Source: DATJKD01 sp963834855 (lineage in GTDB: Bacteria; Pseudomonadota; Gammaproteobacteria; Steroidobacterales; Steroidobacteraceae). Taken from it: a DNA stretch of 64,000 nucleotides. Shown here piece after piece: positions 27,443 through 36,385 of this stretch. The position numbers and the translations under genes are program-made. The notes beneath the pieces were generated by a model. The model was not told the DNA's origin, ran no database searches, and was given only the letters and a program-made list of their open reading frames with translations. The number at the start of each line of letters is the position of its first letter. The stretch's first letter is position 1. The DNA lies in contig CAWIDH010000014.1 of NCBI GenBank assembly GCA_963834855.1, forward strand, positions 1 through 64,000, written 5' to 3'.

Positions 27443-28777
27443 GTGGAGACTTCGCTCTGGAATCAGTGCCTCCGCCGCCTCGAGGCGGAGTTGCCCGAAC
27501 AGCACTTCAACACCTGGATCCGCCCGCTGCAGGCGGTCGAGGATGGTGGGTGCCTGCGGCTGCTCGCGCCGAACCGCTACGTCATCGACTGGGTCAACCA
27601 GAACTGCGCCGGCCGGATCGGGGAGATCGTCCTGGAACTCGTCGCGCCGCCGGCGCCCGAGGTCGTCTTCGAGATTGGTTCGCGGGCTGCGATCGCGCCG
27701 GAACCTGCAACGCGAATGGACCTGCGACCGCGGCGTATCGAGACGCTGCCGCAGATCGGCGGCCGGCTCAACCCGGAATTCACCTTCGCCAACTTCGTCG
27801 AGGGCAAGAGCAACCAGCTCGCACGCGCCGCGGCGGTGCAGGTCGCGGAGAATCCCGGGCGCGCGTACAACCCGCTCTTCATCTACGGCGGGGTCGGCCT
27901 CGGCAAGACCCACCTGATGCACGCGGTCGGCAACCACGTCCGGACCCGCAACAAGGACGCGCGGGTTGCGTACGTGCACTCCGAGCGCTTCGTCGGCGAC
28001 ATGGTGCGCGCGCTGCAGCACAACACCATCAGCGAGTTCAAGAATGCCTATCGAACGCTCGATGCGCTCTTGATCGACGACATCCAGTTCTTTGCCGGCA
28101 AGGAGCGCTCGCAGGAGGAGTTCTTCCACACCTTCAACGCGCTCCTGGAAGGCCAGCAGCAGGTGATCCTGACCTGCGACCGCTATCCGAAGGAAGTCGA
28201 AGGACTCGAGGAACGCCTCAAGTCGCGCTTCGGCTGGGGCCTCACGGTCGCCATCGAGCCGCCCGAGCTCGAGACCTGCGTTGCGATCCTGATGAGCAAG
28301 TCTGCGGCCGGCGGCGTGGAGCTGCCGGAGGAAGTTGCGTTCTTCGTCGCCAAGCGGATCCGCTCCAACGTGCGCGAGCTGGAGGGCGCGATGCGCCGCG
28401 TCGTCGCGAACTCGCAGTTCACCGGTCGGCCGATCACGCTGGATTTCGCGAAGGAAGCGCTGCGTGACCTGCTCGCGCTGCAGGAGCGGCTCGTCACCAT
28501 CGAGAATATCCAGAAGACGGTCGCCGAGTACTTCAAGATCCGCGTCGCGGACCTGTTGTCAAAGCGGCGCAGCCGTTCGATCACTCGCCCGCGCCAGGTG
28601 GCGATGGCGTTGTCGAAGGAACTGACCAATCACAGCCTGCCGGAAATCGGCGATGCGTTCGGCGGGCGTGATCACACGACGGTGCTGCATGCGTGCCGCG
28701 TGATCAAGGAACTGCGCGAGACGCAGACGCGCATGAACGAGGACTACCTCAACCTGTTGAGAACGCTGACGGGATGA
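27443..28777 (+). CDS. dnaA: Chromosomal replication initiator DnaA
   Basis: 444 residues from a GTG at 27443 (METSLWNQC), matching the family N-terminus; the open frame before it has no similarity. Domain I (LEAELPEQHFNTWIRPLQ), a short linker, AAA+ domain with NPLFIYGGVGLGKTHLMHAVGN and LLIDDIQFFAGKERSQEEFF, and domain IV with the DnaA-box reader FGGRDHTTVLHACR. It opens oriC and loads DnaB. A DnaA-box-like site lies upstream. Confidence 0.97.
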   Translation: METSLWNQCLRRLEAELPEQHFNTWIRPLQAVEDGGCLRLLAPNRYVIDWVNQNCAGRIGEIVLELVAPPAPEVVFEIGSRAAIAPEPATRMDLRPRRIETLPQIGGRLNPEFTFANFVEGKSNQLARAAAVQVAENPGRAYNPLFIYGGVGLGKTHLMHAVGNHVRTRNKDARVAYVHSERFVGDMVRALQHNTISEFKNAYRTLDALLIDDIQFFAGKERSQEEFFHTFNALLEGQQQVILTCDRYPKEVEGLEERLKSRFGWGLTVAIEPPELETCVAILMSKSAAGGVELPEEVAFFVAKRIRSNVRELEGAMRRVVANSQFTGRPITLDFAKEALRDLLALQERLVTIENIQKTVAEYFKIRVADLLSKRRSRSITRPRQVAMALSKELTNHSLPEIGDAFGGRDHTTVLHACRVIKELRETQTRMNEDYLNLLRTLTG

Positions 28778-28975
28778 TGTTGCAAAGCTGTGGATGATAC
28801 TGGTCCACATTTCATCCACAGTCCGCCGACAGGCGATGTCGGAGTTGCGGACCTGGTTACGCCTTCGGCAATTGCATGCGGGCGCTGGGGAAAATACGGT
28901 TCTCCACAAGCTCGCGCTGTGCTAGATACAACAGTAATCGAATACATATAAAGATAGATCCTGGAACTGAAGAAG
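28778..28975. other. Probable replication origin (oriC) between dnaA and dnaN
   Basis: 198 bases with three one-mismatch DnaA boxes: TGTGGATGA (28789-28797), TCATCCACA (28812-28820) and TTCTCCACA (28900-28908), plus a weaker TGGTCCACA (28801-28809). They are followed by an AT-rich run (28921-28965, with ATACATATAAAGATAG) that could be the unwinding element and/or the dnaN promoter. Location next to dnaA in a gammaproteobacterial core supports the call. No box is perfect, so a second origin segment upstream of dnaA is possible. Confidence 0.6.
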
Positions 28976-30076
28976 ATGAAGATCATCGCGAAGCGCGAAG
29001 TGATTCTTGCGCCGCTGCAGGCGGTCATCGGTGTGGTGGAGCGGCGGCAGACGATGCCGATCCTCGCGAACGTGCTGCTGGCCGCGAAAGCGGGACAGCT
29101 CTCCGTCACGGCAACGGATCTCGAGGTCGAGCTCGTCGCGAGCTCGCAGGTCGACGTACAGCGCAACGGCGACGTGACCGTGCCGGGGCGCAAGCTCCTC
29201 GACATCTGTCGGGCGTTACCCGAGGGCGCCGAAATCACCCTGAGCCTGGAAGGCGAGCGCATGCTCGTCCGTGCGAAGCGCAGCCGCTTTACCCTGTCGA
29301 CCTTGCCGGCGAGCGAGTTTCCCACCGTCGATGAGATCAACGCGCAGCAGACCCTCAGCCTCGCGCAGAAGGACTTCAAGCGCCTGCTCGACAAGACTCA
29401 TTTCTCGATGGCCCAACAGGACGTTCGGTACTATCTGAACGGACTCTTACTGGAAACTTCTTCGAAAATGCTGCGAACGGTTGCGACTGACGGTCATCGT
29501 CTGGCAATGGCAGAGATTGAGCTGCCCGAAGGAGGCAAAGCCGGCCAGCAGGTGATCGTTCCACGCAAGGGTGTGCTGGAGCTTCAGAGAATCCTGGGCA
29601 CAACCGACGAGATGATCGAGATTAGCATTGGATCGAACCATGTTCGCGTCCAGATCGGCGATATTCGCTTTACATCCAAGCTGATCGACGGTCGTTTCCC
29701 GGAGTATGGTCGGGTAATACCCGTCAACCCGCCGCGCGTGGTCTCCGCCGTCCGCGATGATTTGCGGCACGCGCTGCAGCGCGCTGCCATCCTGTCGAAC
29801 GAGAAGTACCGGGGGATCAGGTTCGCGCTGAAGCCCAATGCACTCACCATTCAAGCGCACAACCCGGAGCAGGAGGAAGCGGAGGAGGAAGTCGAAGTCG
29901 GCTATGCAGGCGAAGAGCTCGAGATCGGATTCAACGTGAACTACCTGTTGGACGCCCTGGCAGCCATCGAAGAGCCTGAAGTTCAACTCGGGCTGACGGA
30001 CGGCAACAGTAGCTGCCTGATTCGCGCGGCGGCCGACAGCAGTGCCAGCTTCGTGGTCATGCCGATGAGGCTGTAG
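28976..30076 (+). CDS. dnaN: DNA polymerase III beta subunit (sliding clamp)
   Basis: 366 residues, full-length clamp with three repeated domains: MKIIAKREVILAPLQAVIGVVERR at the start, then RYYLNGLLLE and KYRGIRFAL, and the C-terminal FVVMPMRL that contacts partners. It encircles DNA and tethers polymerase III and other clamp users. ATG at 28976 with an AAGAAG-type ribosome-binding site; recF follows after 14 bases. Confidence 0.97.
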   Translation: MKIIAKREVILAPLQAVIGVVERRQTMPILANVLLAAKAGQLSVTATDLEVELVASSQVDVQRNGDVTVPGRKLLDICRALPEGAEITLSLEGERMLVRAKRSRFTLSTLPASEFPTVDEINAQQTLSLAQKDFKRLLDKTHFSMAQQDVRYYLNGLLLETSSKMLRTVATDGHRLAMAEIELPEGGKAGQQVIVPRKGVLELQRILGTTDEMIEISIGSNHVRVQIGDIRFTSKLIDGRFPEYGRVIPVNPPRVVSAVRDDLRHALQRAAILSNEKYRGIRFALKPNALTIQAHNPEQEEAEEEVEVGYAGEELEIGFNVNYLLDALAAIEEPEVQLGLTDGNSSCLIRAAADSSASFVVMPMRL

Positions 30077-30090
30077 CCAACAGGAACCGG

Positions 30091-31164
30091 ATGGCGCTCG
30101 AGCGGCTGCACGTCGAAAACGTCCGGTGTATTGAATCCGCGGACCTGGCGTTCGACGCGCGCTGCAACCTGATCAGCGGTCCAAACGCCGCGGGCAAGAC
30201 AAGCCTCCTGGAAGCGATCTACTTCCTTGGGCGCGCGCGCTCCTTTCGCGGCCGGCACAACGATAGCCTCATACGCGCGGGCGCGAACCGCCTTACGACC
30301 GCCGGACGGCTCAACCTGAGCCATCGTCGCGGTATGCTTGGCTTGGCGTACGGTGACCGCGGTCTTGAGGCCCGACTTGACGGCCAAGCGATCGGCGGGA
30401 TCGCTGAATTGGCGACCACCTTTCCCGTTCAGGCGATCGACCCGGAGCTCCACCATCTCATCGAGGAGGGGCCGCAGCAGCGACGTCGCTACCTGGATTG
30501 GGGTGTGTTCCACGTGGAACCAAGGTACGTGGAATCCTGGCAGCGGTTCCAGCGCTCCCTGCGTCAGCGCAATGCGGCGCTGCGGTCGCACGCGTCGGCG
30601 GAGCTCGTCCGAGTCTGGGACGACGAACTGGTCGATGCCGCCACGAAGGTGTCCGAGGCAAGGCGCAATTACCTTGAGCGGCTCCGGCCACACGTTCAGT
30701 CGATGGGCGAGCGACTCCTCGGGCTGCCGATCGATCTTGGCCTGAGTCAGGGCTGGGCTGCCGATCGCAGCCTGCCCGAGGCCTTGGCGCGCTCCTGGGA
30801 ACGCGATCGGGCGAAGGGGCTGACTCACGTTGGCCCACAGCGAGCCGACTTACAGGTCCGAGTAGGCAACGCCCTGGCGCGAGATCGAGTGTCCCGAGGC
30901 CAACAGAAGCTGGTGGCTGCTGCGATGCTGCTGGGGCAGCTACGATGCGACTCGGACCGGGGAGCGGGAGCGGTCGCGCTGCTTGTGGATGACCCGGCGG
31001 CCGAGCTGGACAAGGGGAGCCTCGACCGTCTCCTGCGCGAGATTCTCGACCAGCCGCTCCAGCTCTTCGTCACCGCCTTAGACGTCGAGAACCCCGCACT
31101 TGAGCGCCTGCTACCCGCCGCGAGGTTCCACGTGGAACACGGTGTTTTCACCCGTCTGATATAA
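30091..31164 (+). CDS. recF: DNA replication and repair protein RecF
   Basis: 357 residues. Walker A SGPNAAGKTSLLEAIYFLGR near residue 30, the RecF signature RGQQKLVAAAMLL, and Walker B VALLVDDPAAELD. It directs RecA loading at gaps with RecO and RecR. The gene also carries two perfect parS sites, each coding FHVE, so these codons serve chromosome segregation as well as protein. Between dnaN and gyrB, the usual order. Confidence 0.96.
   Translation: MALERLHVENVRCIESADLAFDARCNLISGPNAAGKTSLLEAIYFLGRARSFRGRHNDSLIRAGANRLTTAGRLNLSHRRGMLGLAYGDRGLEARLDGQAIGGIAELATTFPVQAIDPELHHLIEEGPQQRRRYLDWGVFHVEPRYVESWQRFQRSLRQRNAALRSHASAELVRVWDDELVDAATKVSEARRNYLERLRPHVQSMGERLLGLPIDLGLSQGWAADRSLPEALARSWERDRAKGLTHVGPQRADLQVRVGNALARDRVSRGQQKLVAAAMLLGQLRCDSDRGAGAVALLVDDPAAELDKGSLDRLLREILDQPLQLFVTALDVENPALERLLPAARFHVEHGVFTRLI
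30506..30521. other. parS: parS centromere site 1 (inside recF)
   Basis: TGTTCCACGTGGAACC, identical to the Pseudomonas-type ParB-binding parS consensus, 1.6 kb from the putative oriC. Confidence 0.88.
31124..31139. other. parS: parS centromere site 2 (3' end of recF, upstream of gyrB)
   Basis: GGTTCCACGTGGAACA, the exact reverse complement of site 1, so the two sites point in opposite directions 618 bases apart. It ends 17 bases before the gyrB extended -10 element. Confidence 0.88.
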
Positions 31165-31165
31165 T
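31157..31165 (+). promoter_or_regulatory. gyrB promoter, extended -10
   Basis: TGATATAAT is a perfect TGn plus TATAAT extended -10 element, 27 bases before the gyrB ATG. No good -35 is visible, as expected for extended -10 promoters; the -35 region borders parS site 2. Confidence 0.6.
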
Positions 31166-31192
31166 CTCACGTCACATAAAAGCAGGCCTTCC

Positions 31193-33601
31193 ATGAGCGG
31201 CGCGGACGTCTACGATTCCAGCAAAATCAAAGTTTTAAAAGGCCTCGACGCGGTCCGCAAACGCCCCGGAATGTACATCGGTGACACCGACGACGGCACC
31301 GGTCTGCATCACATGGTTTTCGAGGTGGTTGATAACTCCGTCGATGAGGCGCTCGCGGGCTTTTGCACAGACGTCATCGTCACCATCCACGCCGACCAGT
31401 CGGTCACGGTCGCCGACAACGGCCGTGGAATACCTGTGGATATTCACCCCGAGGAGGGTCGATCTGCGGCCGAGGTGATCCTGACCGTCCTGCACTCGGG
31501 CGGGAAGTTTGACGACTCCTCTTACAAGGTCTCCGGTGGTCTCCACGGTGTCGGCGTGTCCGTGGTCAACGCCTTGTCCGAAACCCTGTTGCTCACGATC
31601 TACCGTGACGGCAGGGAGCACCGACAGGAGTACAGCCTGGGCGTGCCGCTTGCGCCACTGGCGGTCGTCGGCCCAAGCGACCGCCGGGGAACGGTGATCC
31701 GCTTCAAGCCGAGCGACACGATCTTTAATAATATTGAGTTTAACTACGAAATTCTACAGAAACGACTGAGAGAGCTCTCGTTTCTTAACTCTGGCGTAAG
31801 AATCGAACTGATTGACGAGCGCGATGAGCAGCGCGAGACGTTCTACCACGAAGGCGGAATCCGTGAGTTCGTCCGCTTCCTGAATCGCAGCAAGACACCG
31901 ATACACGAGTCCTGTGTCTGGTTTCGCACCGAACGTGACGGGATCGGCGTCGAACTGGCGCTCCAATGGAACGATTCCTACCAGGAGACCATGTACTGCT
32001 ACACGAACAACATCCCGCAAAACGACGGCGGCACGCACCTGGCCGGTTTTCGCGGGGGCCTGACGCGGACCCTGAACGACTACATCGAGCGGGAGCTCGC
32101 GAACCGCAAGGATCGCGTGCCGACCACCGGCGATGACGCGCGCGAGGGCCTGACGGCCGTGCTGTCCGTCAAGCTGCCGGATCCGAAGTTCTCCTCGCAG
32201 ACCAAGGACAAGCTCGTCTCCTCGGAAGTGAAGGGCGTCGTGGAGTCGCTGGTCGCAGAGAAGCTGTCGGAGTTCCTGCTCGAGACCCCGACGCAGGCGA
32301 AGGCGATCGTGGCGAAGATCATCGACGCGGCCCGCGCGCGCGAAGCGGCGCGCAAGGCGCGCGAACTGACGCGGCGGAAGGGCGCGCTCGACATCGCGGG
32401 GCTGCCCGGCAAGCTCGCCGACTGCCAGGAAAAAGATCCGGCGCTCTCGGAGCTCTTTATCGTCGAGGGCGATTCGGCCGGCGGCTCCGCGAAGCAGGGT
32501 CGCGACCGCCGCACGCAGGCGATCCTGCCGTTGAAGGGCAAGATCCTGAACGTCGAGCGCGCGCGCTTCGACAAGATGCTCTCCTCGGCGGAGGTCGGCA
32601 CGTTGATCACGGCGCTCGGCTGCGGCATCGGCAAGGAGGAGTTCGACCTCGGAAAGCTCCGCTATCACCGCATCATCATCATGACCGACGCGGACGTCGA
32701 CGGCTCGCACATCCGGACGCTGCTGCTGACCTTTTTCTACCGCCAGATCCCCGAGCTCATCGAGCGCGGGCACATCTACATCGCGCAGCCGCCGCTCTAC
32801 AAGGTCAAGAAGGGCAAGAGCGAGCAATACGTCAAGGACGACGCCGAGCTCAACCAGATGCTGCTCAAGTCGGCGCTGGAAGACGCAGAGCTGCACGCCG
32901 GCGCCGACGCTCCGGCGATGCCGGCCTCGGTGCTCGACACGCTCGCGCGCCGCTACATGGAGTTCCAGGCCGCCGCGCGTCGCTCCGCACGGCGCTATGA
33001 CCAGCGGGTGCTCGAGCAGATGCTGTTGCTGCCCGAGTTGAGCGCGGCGGAAGCCGAGGATCCGCGGCGCCTCGGTGAGTGGGGCAGCGACCTCGAGCGA
33101 CTGCTCAACAGCGGGGACGTCGCGGGCCGCAGCTATCGCGTCGCGCTGCAGCCGGGCACGCCGCCGCACCTGCTGATCGCGCGCACCGAGCACGGCAGCT
33201 CGACTGAGAAGCACCTGCACCGCGAATTCTTCAGCTCGAGCGAGTACCGCCGGATCACCGAGCTCGCCCGGAGCCTGTCAGGCCTGCTCGGGGCCGGCAG
33301 CTACGTGCGCAAGGGCGAGGCGAGCCAGGAAATCCCCTCCTTCCGCGACGCGCTCTGGTGGCTGCTCGACCAGGCGCGCCGCGGCCAGTCGATCCAGCGT
33401 TACAAGGGTCTCGGGGAGATGAATCCCGGGCAGCTCTGGGACACGACCATCAACCCCGAGACGCGCCGCCTGGTGCAGGTTCGGATCGACGACGCGCATG
33501 GCGCCAACGAGATCTTCTCAACCCTCATGGGCGACCAGGTCGAGCCGCGTCGCGAGTTCATCGAGCGCAACGCGCTCGCCGTCACCTATCTGGACGTCTG
33601 A
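31193..33601 (+). CDS. gyrB: DNA gyrase subunit B
   Basis: 802 residues, like E. coli GyrB (804), including the extra domain found in proteobacterial GyrB. GHKL ATPase motifs (VDNSVDEALAGF, DNGRGIPVD, GGLHGVGVSVVNALS), the TOPRIM EGDSAGGSAKQGRDRRTQAI and MTDADVDGSHIRTLLL, and the C-terminal QRYKGLGEMNPGQLW. With GyrA it introduces negative supercoils. Served by its own extended -10 promoter; a hairpin follows. Confidence 0.98.
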   Translation: MSGADVYDSSKIKVLKGLDAVRKRPGMYIGDTDDGTGLHHMVFEVVDNSVDEALAGFCTDVIVTIHADQSVTVADNGRGIPVDIHPEEGRSAAEVILTVLHSGGKFDDSSYKVSGGLHGVGVSVVNALSETLLLTIYRDGREHRQEYSLGVPLAPLAVVGPSDRRGTVIRFKPSDTIFNNIEFNYEILQKRLRELSFLNSGVRIELIDERDEQRETFYHEGGIREFVRFLNRSKTPIHESCVWFRTERDGIGVELALQWNDSYQETMYCYTNNIPQNDGGTHLAGFRGGLTRTLNDYIERELANRKDRVPTTGDDAREGLTAVLSVKLPDPKFSSQTKDKLVSSEVKGVVESLVAEKLSEFLLETPTQAKAIVAKIIDAARAREAARKARELTRRKGALDIAGLPGKLADCQEKDPALSELFIVEGDSAGGSAKQGRDRRTQAILPLKGKILNVERARFDKMLSSAEVGTLITALGCGIGKEEFDLGKLRYHRIIIMTDADVDGSHIRTLLLTFFYRQIPELIERGHIYIAQPPLYKVKKGKSEQYVKDDAELNQMLLKSALEDAELHAGADAPAMPASVLDTLARRYMEFQAAARRSARRYDQRVLEQMLLLPELSAAEAEDPRRLGEWGSDLERLLNSGDVAGRSYRVALQPGTPPHLLIARTEHGSSTEKHLHREFFSSSEYRRITELARSLSGLLGAGSYVRKGEASQEIPSFRDALWWLLDQARRGQSIQRYKGLGEMNPGQLWDTTINPETRRLVQVRIDDAHGANEIFSTLMGDQVEPRREFIERNALAVTYLDV

Positions 33602-33730
33602 GCGGGAACAACCCGGGTTCATCCGTCCGCGGTGAGCGGGCCGGTCAGGCATGGGTTGGCAATCCACCGTCCCGCGTGGGCAGTCGAGCCCCAGCGACCG
33701 ACTTCATATTGAAAGTTGAGAATTGACCTT

Positions 33731-33757
33731 GAGTCGTAGCGACTGTCGTTGCGACTC
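33731..33757 (+). terminator. Probable gyrB terminator hairpin
   Basis: A 27-base hairpin, GAGTCG... to ...CGACTC: twelve stacked pairs (two G-T) around a CTG loop, between convergent gyrB and the Ig-repeat gene. A CTTTTTC run follows about 22 bases later rather than immediately, so termination efficiency is uncertain. The remainder of 33602-33785 has nothing I recognise. Confidence 0.5.
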
Positions 33758-33785
33758 GAAAGGCAGTCTGACCTGATCCTCTTTT

Positions 33786-36122
33786 TCAGTTGATGGCCTT
33801 CGAGGCCTCGTTCGAGAAGCTGCTCACGACGCCAGCCGAGTTCACAGCCTTGACGGCGAAGTACCAGGTCGCGGGCGTGAGGTCCTCGACCGTGACGCTA
33901 GTGAATCCGGCGTCGGGCAACGGCAGCGTCTGCGAGTACTGCCCCGAGGTCTGTCCGTAGTGCACCTCGTAGCCCGCCAGGTTCGTCAGCGGCGTCCCGT
34001 CCTCGTTCTGGGTCGGTGCCTGCCATGACAGCGTGACCGAGCGGGTCACGACCGGCTCAACGATGACGGAGAACGCGGGCAGGCTGGCGCTTGCCTTCCC
34101 GTCGGACACAGTGATCACGACGTTCGGGTACGTGCCGGCCTGAGTGCCGGACGGTGTTCCGGACAAGCGTCCCGTGGACGGCGACAACGTCGCCCACGCG
34201 GGACGATTCTGGATGCTGAACGTCAGCACGTCGCCGTCGGGATCGTTGGCTGCGGGCGTGAACGAATACGGCTGGTCCGCCGTCACGGACGTCGCCGGTT
34301 GACCCGTGATCGTCGGCGCGCGGTTGGGCACGGCGGATACTGCGACGCTGAACGGCGCGAGCGACGCCGAGGCCTTGCCGTCCGACACGCTGATCACGAC
34401 GTTCGGGTAGGTCCCGACCTGCGCGCTGGTCGGCGTTCCTGACATCCGGCCAGTCGACGAGGAGAACGTGGCCCAGGCCGGCAGGTTCTGGATGCTGAAG
34501 GTCAGCGCATCACCGTCGGCGTCGCTCGCCGATGGCGTGAAGGAATATGGCTGCCCCGCGGTGACAGATGTCGCCGGCTGGCCGGTGATGGTCGGCGCGC
34601 GGTTGGGCACGGCGGATACTGCGATGCTGAACGGCGCGAGCGACGCCGAGGCCTTGCCGTCCGACACGCTGATCACGACGTTCGGGTAGGTCCCGACCTG
34701 CGCGCTGGTCGGCGTTCCCGACAGCCGACCGTTCGACGTCGAGAATGTCGCCCAGGCCGGCAGGTTCTGGACGCTGAAGGTCAGTGCGTCACCGTCCCCA
34801 TCACTCGCCGATGGGCTGAACGAATACGCTTGTCCGGCGGTCACCGACGAGCTCGGCGTGCCGGTGATGACCGGCGCCTGGTTGGGAGCAGCAGTGACCT
34901 GGATGCTGAACGGCGCGAGATCGGTGAAGGTCTGGCCGTCGGTCACGCTGATGGCGATGCCACCGTAGGTTCCCACGTTGGCGGTGGTTGGCGTGCCGCT
35001 CACGCGGCCGGTCGAGGCATCGAAGCTCGCCCAGGCCGGGCGATTCTGGATCGCGAACGACAGCACGTCGCCATCCGGATCGCCCGCCGCGGGCGTGAAC
35101 GAATACGGCTGACCGGCCGTGACGGAGCCCGCCGGCTGACCCGTGATCGTGGGCGCACGGTTCGGCGCCGGCGTCACCTCGACGCCGAACGCCGGAAGTG
35201 CGGCCGCAGTCTTGCCGTCCGACACGCTGATCACGACGTTCGGGCAGGTCCCGACCTGCGCGCTGGTCGGCGTTCCCGACAAGCGACCGTTCGATGTCGA
35301 GAATGTCGCCCAGGCCGGGCGGTTCTGGATGCTGAAGGTCAGCGGATCGCCGTCGGCATCGCTCGCGGACGGCGTGAACGAGTATGTCTGTGCGGCGGTC
35401 ACTGACGTAGCAGGCGACCCGGCGATGTGCGGTGCCTGGTTGGGTGCGGCGTTGACCTGGATGTCGAACGGCGCAAGATCCGTGAGGCTCTGGCCGTCCG
35501 TCACGCTGATGCCGACGGCGCCGTACGAGCCAACATGGGACGCCGCCGGCGTGCCCCACAGCCGGCCGCTCGAAGCGTCGAAGTTCGCCCACGACGGACG
35601 GTTCCTGATGGCAAACGAAAGGGGAGCGCCCTCGGGGTCCGAGGCGGTCGGCTGGAAGGCATAGGCGCTGCCGGCAGTCACGGCGGTGGCCGGGGTGCCG
35701 CCTATGGTGGGTGGCTGGTCTGACCGGGGAGTCGTCCCGCTGCTGACCTGAATTGTGAATTTCGGCAGCGCAGCGTACGAACGTAAATCGCTGACGATGA
35801 TCTGGATGTCTGCATGACTCCCGACGTTCGCACTGCCCGGTGTGCCACGCAGCTCGCCGGTGCGTTTGTCAAAGCTCGCCCAGCGAGGCTGGTTACGGAT
35901 GGAGAACCCGAGCCGGTCGCCGTCCGCATCCGTCGCGACCGGCCGAAAGGTGTAGGTCTGTCCTGCGACGACATCGGTCGGGGGAGTGCCTGTGATCTGT
36001 GGCGTGCTGTTGTTGGGCCAGTTGCGCCAGCGGTCCGCATGGGCTTCCTCGAAGGTCATGAGAGACAGGACGACGAGAACGATGACCCCCTGCCACCGTG
36101 ACACCACAGAGCCGCTGCGCAT
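33786..36122 (-). CDS. Secreted protein of seven Ig-like (He_PIG) repeats plus fibronectin type III domain
   Basis: 778 residues from the ATG at 36122; GGGAG lies 8 bases upstream, favouring it over a GTG at 36131. Signal peptide with cleavage after EEAHA. Seven tandem repeats of about 93 residues follow, each opening with a variant of PTITGQPATSVTAGQPYSF and containing DxDGD, FSIQNRPAWA and GRLSGTP, the putative-Ig/cadherin-like fold with acidic, probably calcium-binding loops. A C-terminal FN3 domain (SVTLSWQAPTQNEDGTPL to SSFSNEASKAIN) ends the protein. No LPXTG, membrane anchor or autotransporter domain, so it is probably released or surface-retained by an unseen route. Likely an adhesin or matrix protein; a c-di-GMP riboswitch precedes it. 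Confidence 0.85.
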   Translation of the reverse strand: MRSGSVVSRWQGVIVLVVLSLMTFEEAHADRWRNWPNNSTPQITGTPPTDVVAGQTYTFRPVATDADGDRLGFSIRNQPRWASFDKRTGELRGTPGSANVGSHADIQIIVSDLRSYAALPKFTIQVSSGTTPRSDQPPTIGGTPATAVTAGSAYAFQPTASDPEGAPLSFAIRNRPSWANFDASSGRLWGTPAASHVGSYGAVGISVTDGQSLTDLAPFDIQVNAAPNQAPHIAGSPATSVTAAQTYSFTPSASDADGDPLTFSIQNRPAWATFSTSNGRLSGTPTSAQVGTCPNVVISVSDGKTAAALPAFGVEVTPAPNRAPTITGQPAGSVTAGQPYSFTPAAGDPDGDVLSFAIQNRPAWASFDASTGRVSGTPTTANVGTYGGIAISVTDGQTFTDLAPFSIQVTAAPNQAPVITGTPSSSVTAGQAYSFSPSASDGDGDALTFSVQNLPAWATFSTSNGRLSGTPTSAQVGTYPNVVISVSDGKASASLAPFSIAVSAVPNRAPTITGQPATSVTAGQPYSFTPSASDADGDALTFSIQNLPAWATFSSSTGRMSGTPTSAQVGTYPNVVISVSDGKASASLAPFSVAVSAVPNRAPTITGQPATSVTADQPYSFTPAANDPDGDVLTFSIQNRPAWATLSPSTGRLSGTPSGTQAGTYPNVVITVSDGKASASLPAFSVIVEPVVTRSVTLSWQAPTQNEDGTPLTNLAGYEVHYGQTSGQYSQTLPLPDAGFTSVTVEDLTPATWYFAVKAVNSAGVVSSFSNEASKAIN
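34040..36002 (-). repeat. Seven tandem 279-bp repeats encoding Ig-like domains
   Basis: The units repeat at about 279 bases. Near-identical blocks, such as TCCGACACGCTGATCACGAC followed by GTTCGGG, recur around 34381, 34660 and 35219. Repeats 5 to 7 are most alike, indicating recent duplication or gene conversion; repeats 1 and 2 are most diverged. Confidence 0.8.
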
Positions 36123-36283
36123 ATGTACCACTCCCGTCGAGGCCGCCGCCTGCTTCGCGTCGGCCCGCGGCCGCGCGATGGACCCAACGAGCCCTCACGG
36201 GCCCGGCGAGCTGCGGTCATGGGAGAAAGTGGCCGGATGGCGGATGACGACAGGGGAACCGTCCGGACGACGGTCCTGGCCTT

Positions 36284-36378
36284 GCCGGCAACCCCGCTAT
36301 CCTGGGCACTGACACCCGAGGACCGGAGGCTTTGCGTCCCCGCCTTTCGGCGGGTTTGCCCTGTTTCAGCGTTCGCGA
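36284..36378 (-). promoter_or_regulatory. Cyclic-di-GMP-I riboswitch (GEMM-I)
   Basis: Read on the minus strand, the segment has CAGGGCAAACC (36363-36353), a P2 stem CCCGCC/GGCGGG capped by a GAAA tetraloop (36345-36348), GGGACGCAAAGCC (36340-36328), a P3 stem (TCCT-GGG / CCC-AGGA) and the closing TAGCGGGGTTGCCGG (36299-36285). This matches the Vibrio Vc2 aptamer motif by motif. The ligand-contact equivalents of G20 (36360), A47 (36333) and C92 (36288) are all present; G20 argues for c-di-GMP rather than cGAMP. It lies 162 bases before the start of the Ig-repeat protein. The expression platform is unclear; a GC hairpin (ACCGTC/GACGGT) follows without a U-run, so translational control or an on/off stem cannot be decided. 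Confidence 0.93.
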
Positions 36379-36385
36379 GGTTGGT

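Noticed and set aside
31754..33220. 488-codon minus-strand open frame inside gyrB
   Set aside because: Shadow of gyrB with no recognisable protein.
27106..33780. Shared TCTGACCTGA-type 12-14-mers near 27110 and 33767 as a fourth repeat family
   Set aside because: Too short and without an inverted partner; coincidence cannot be excluded.
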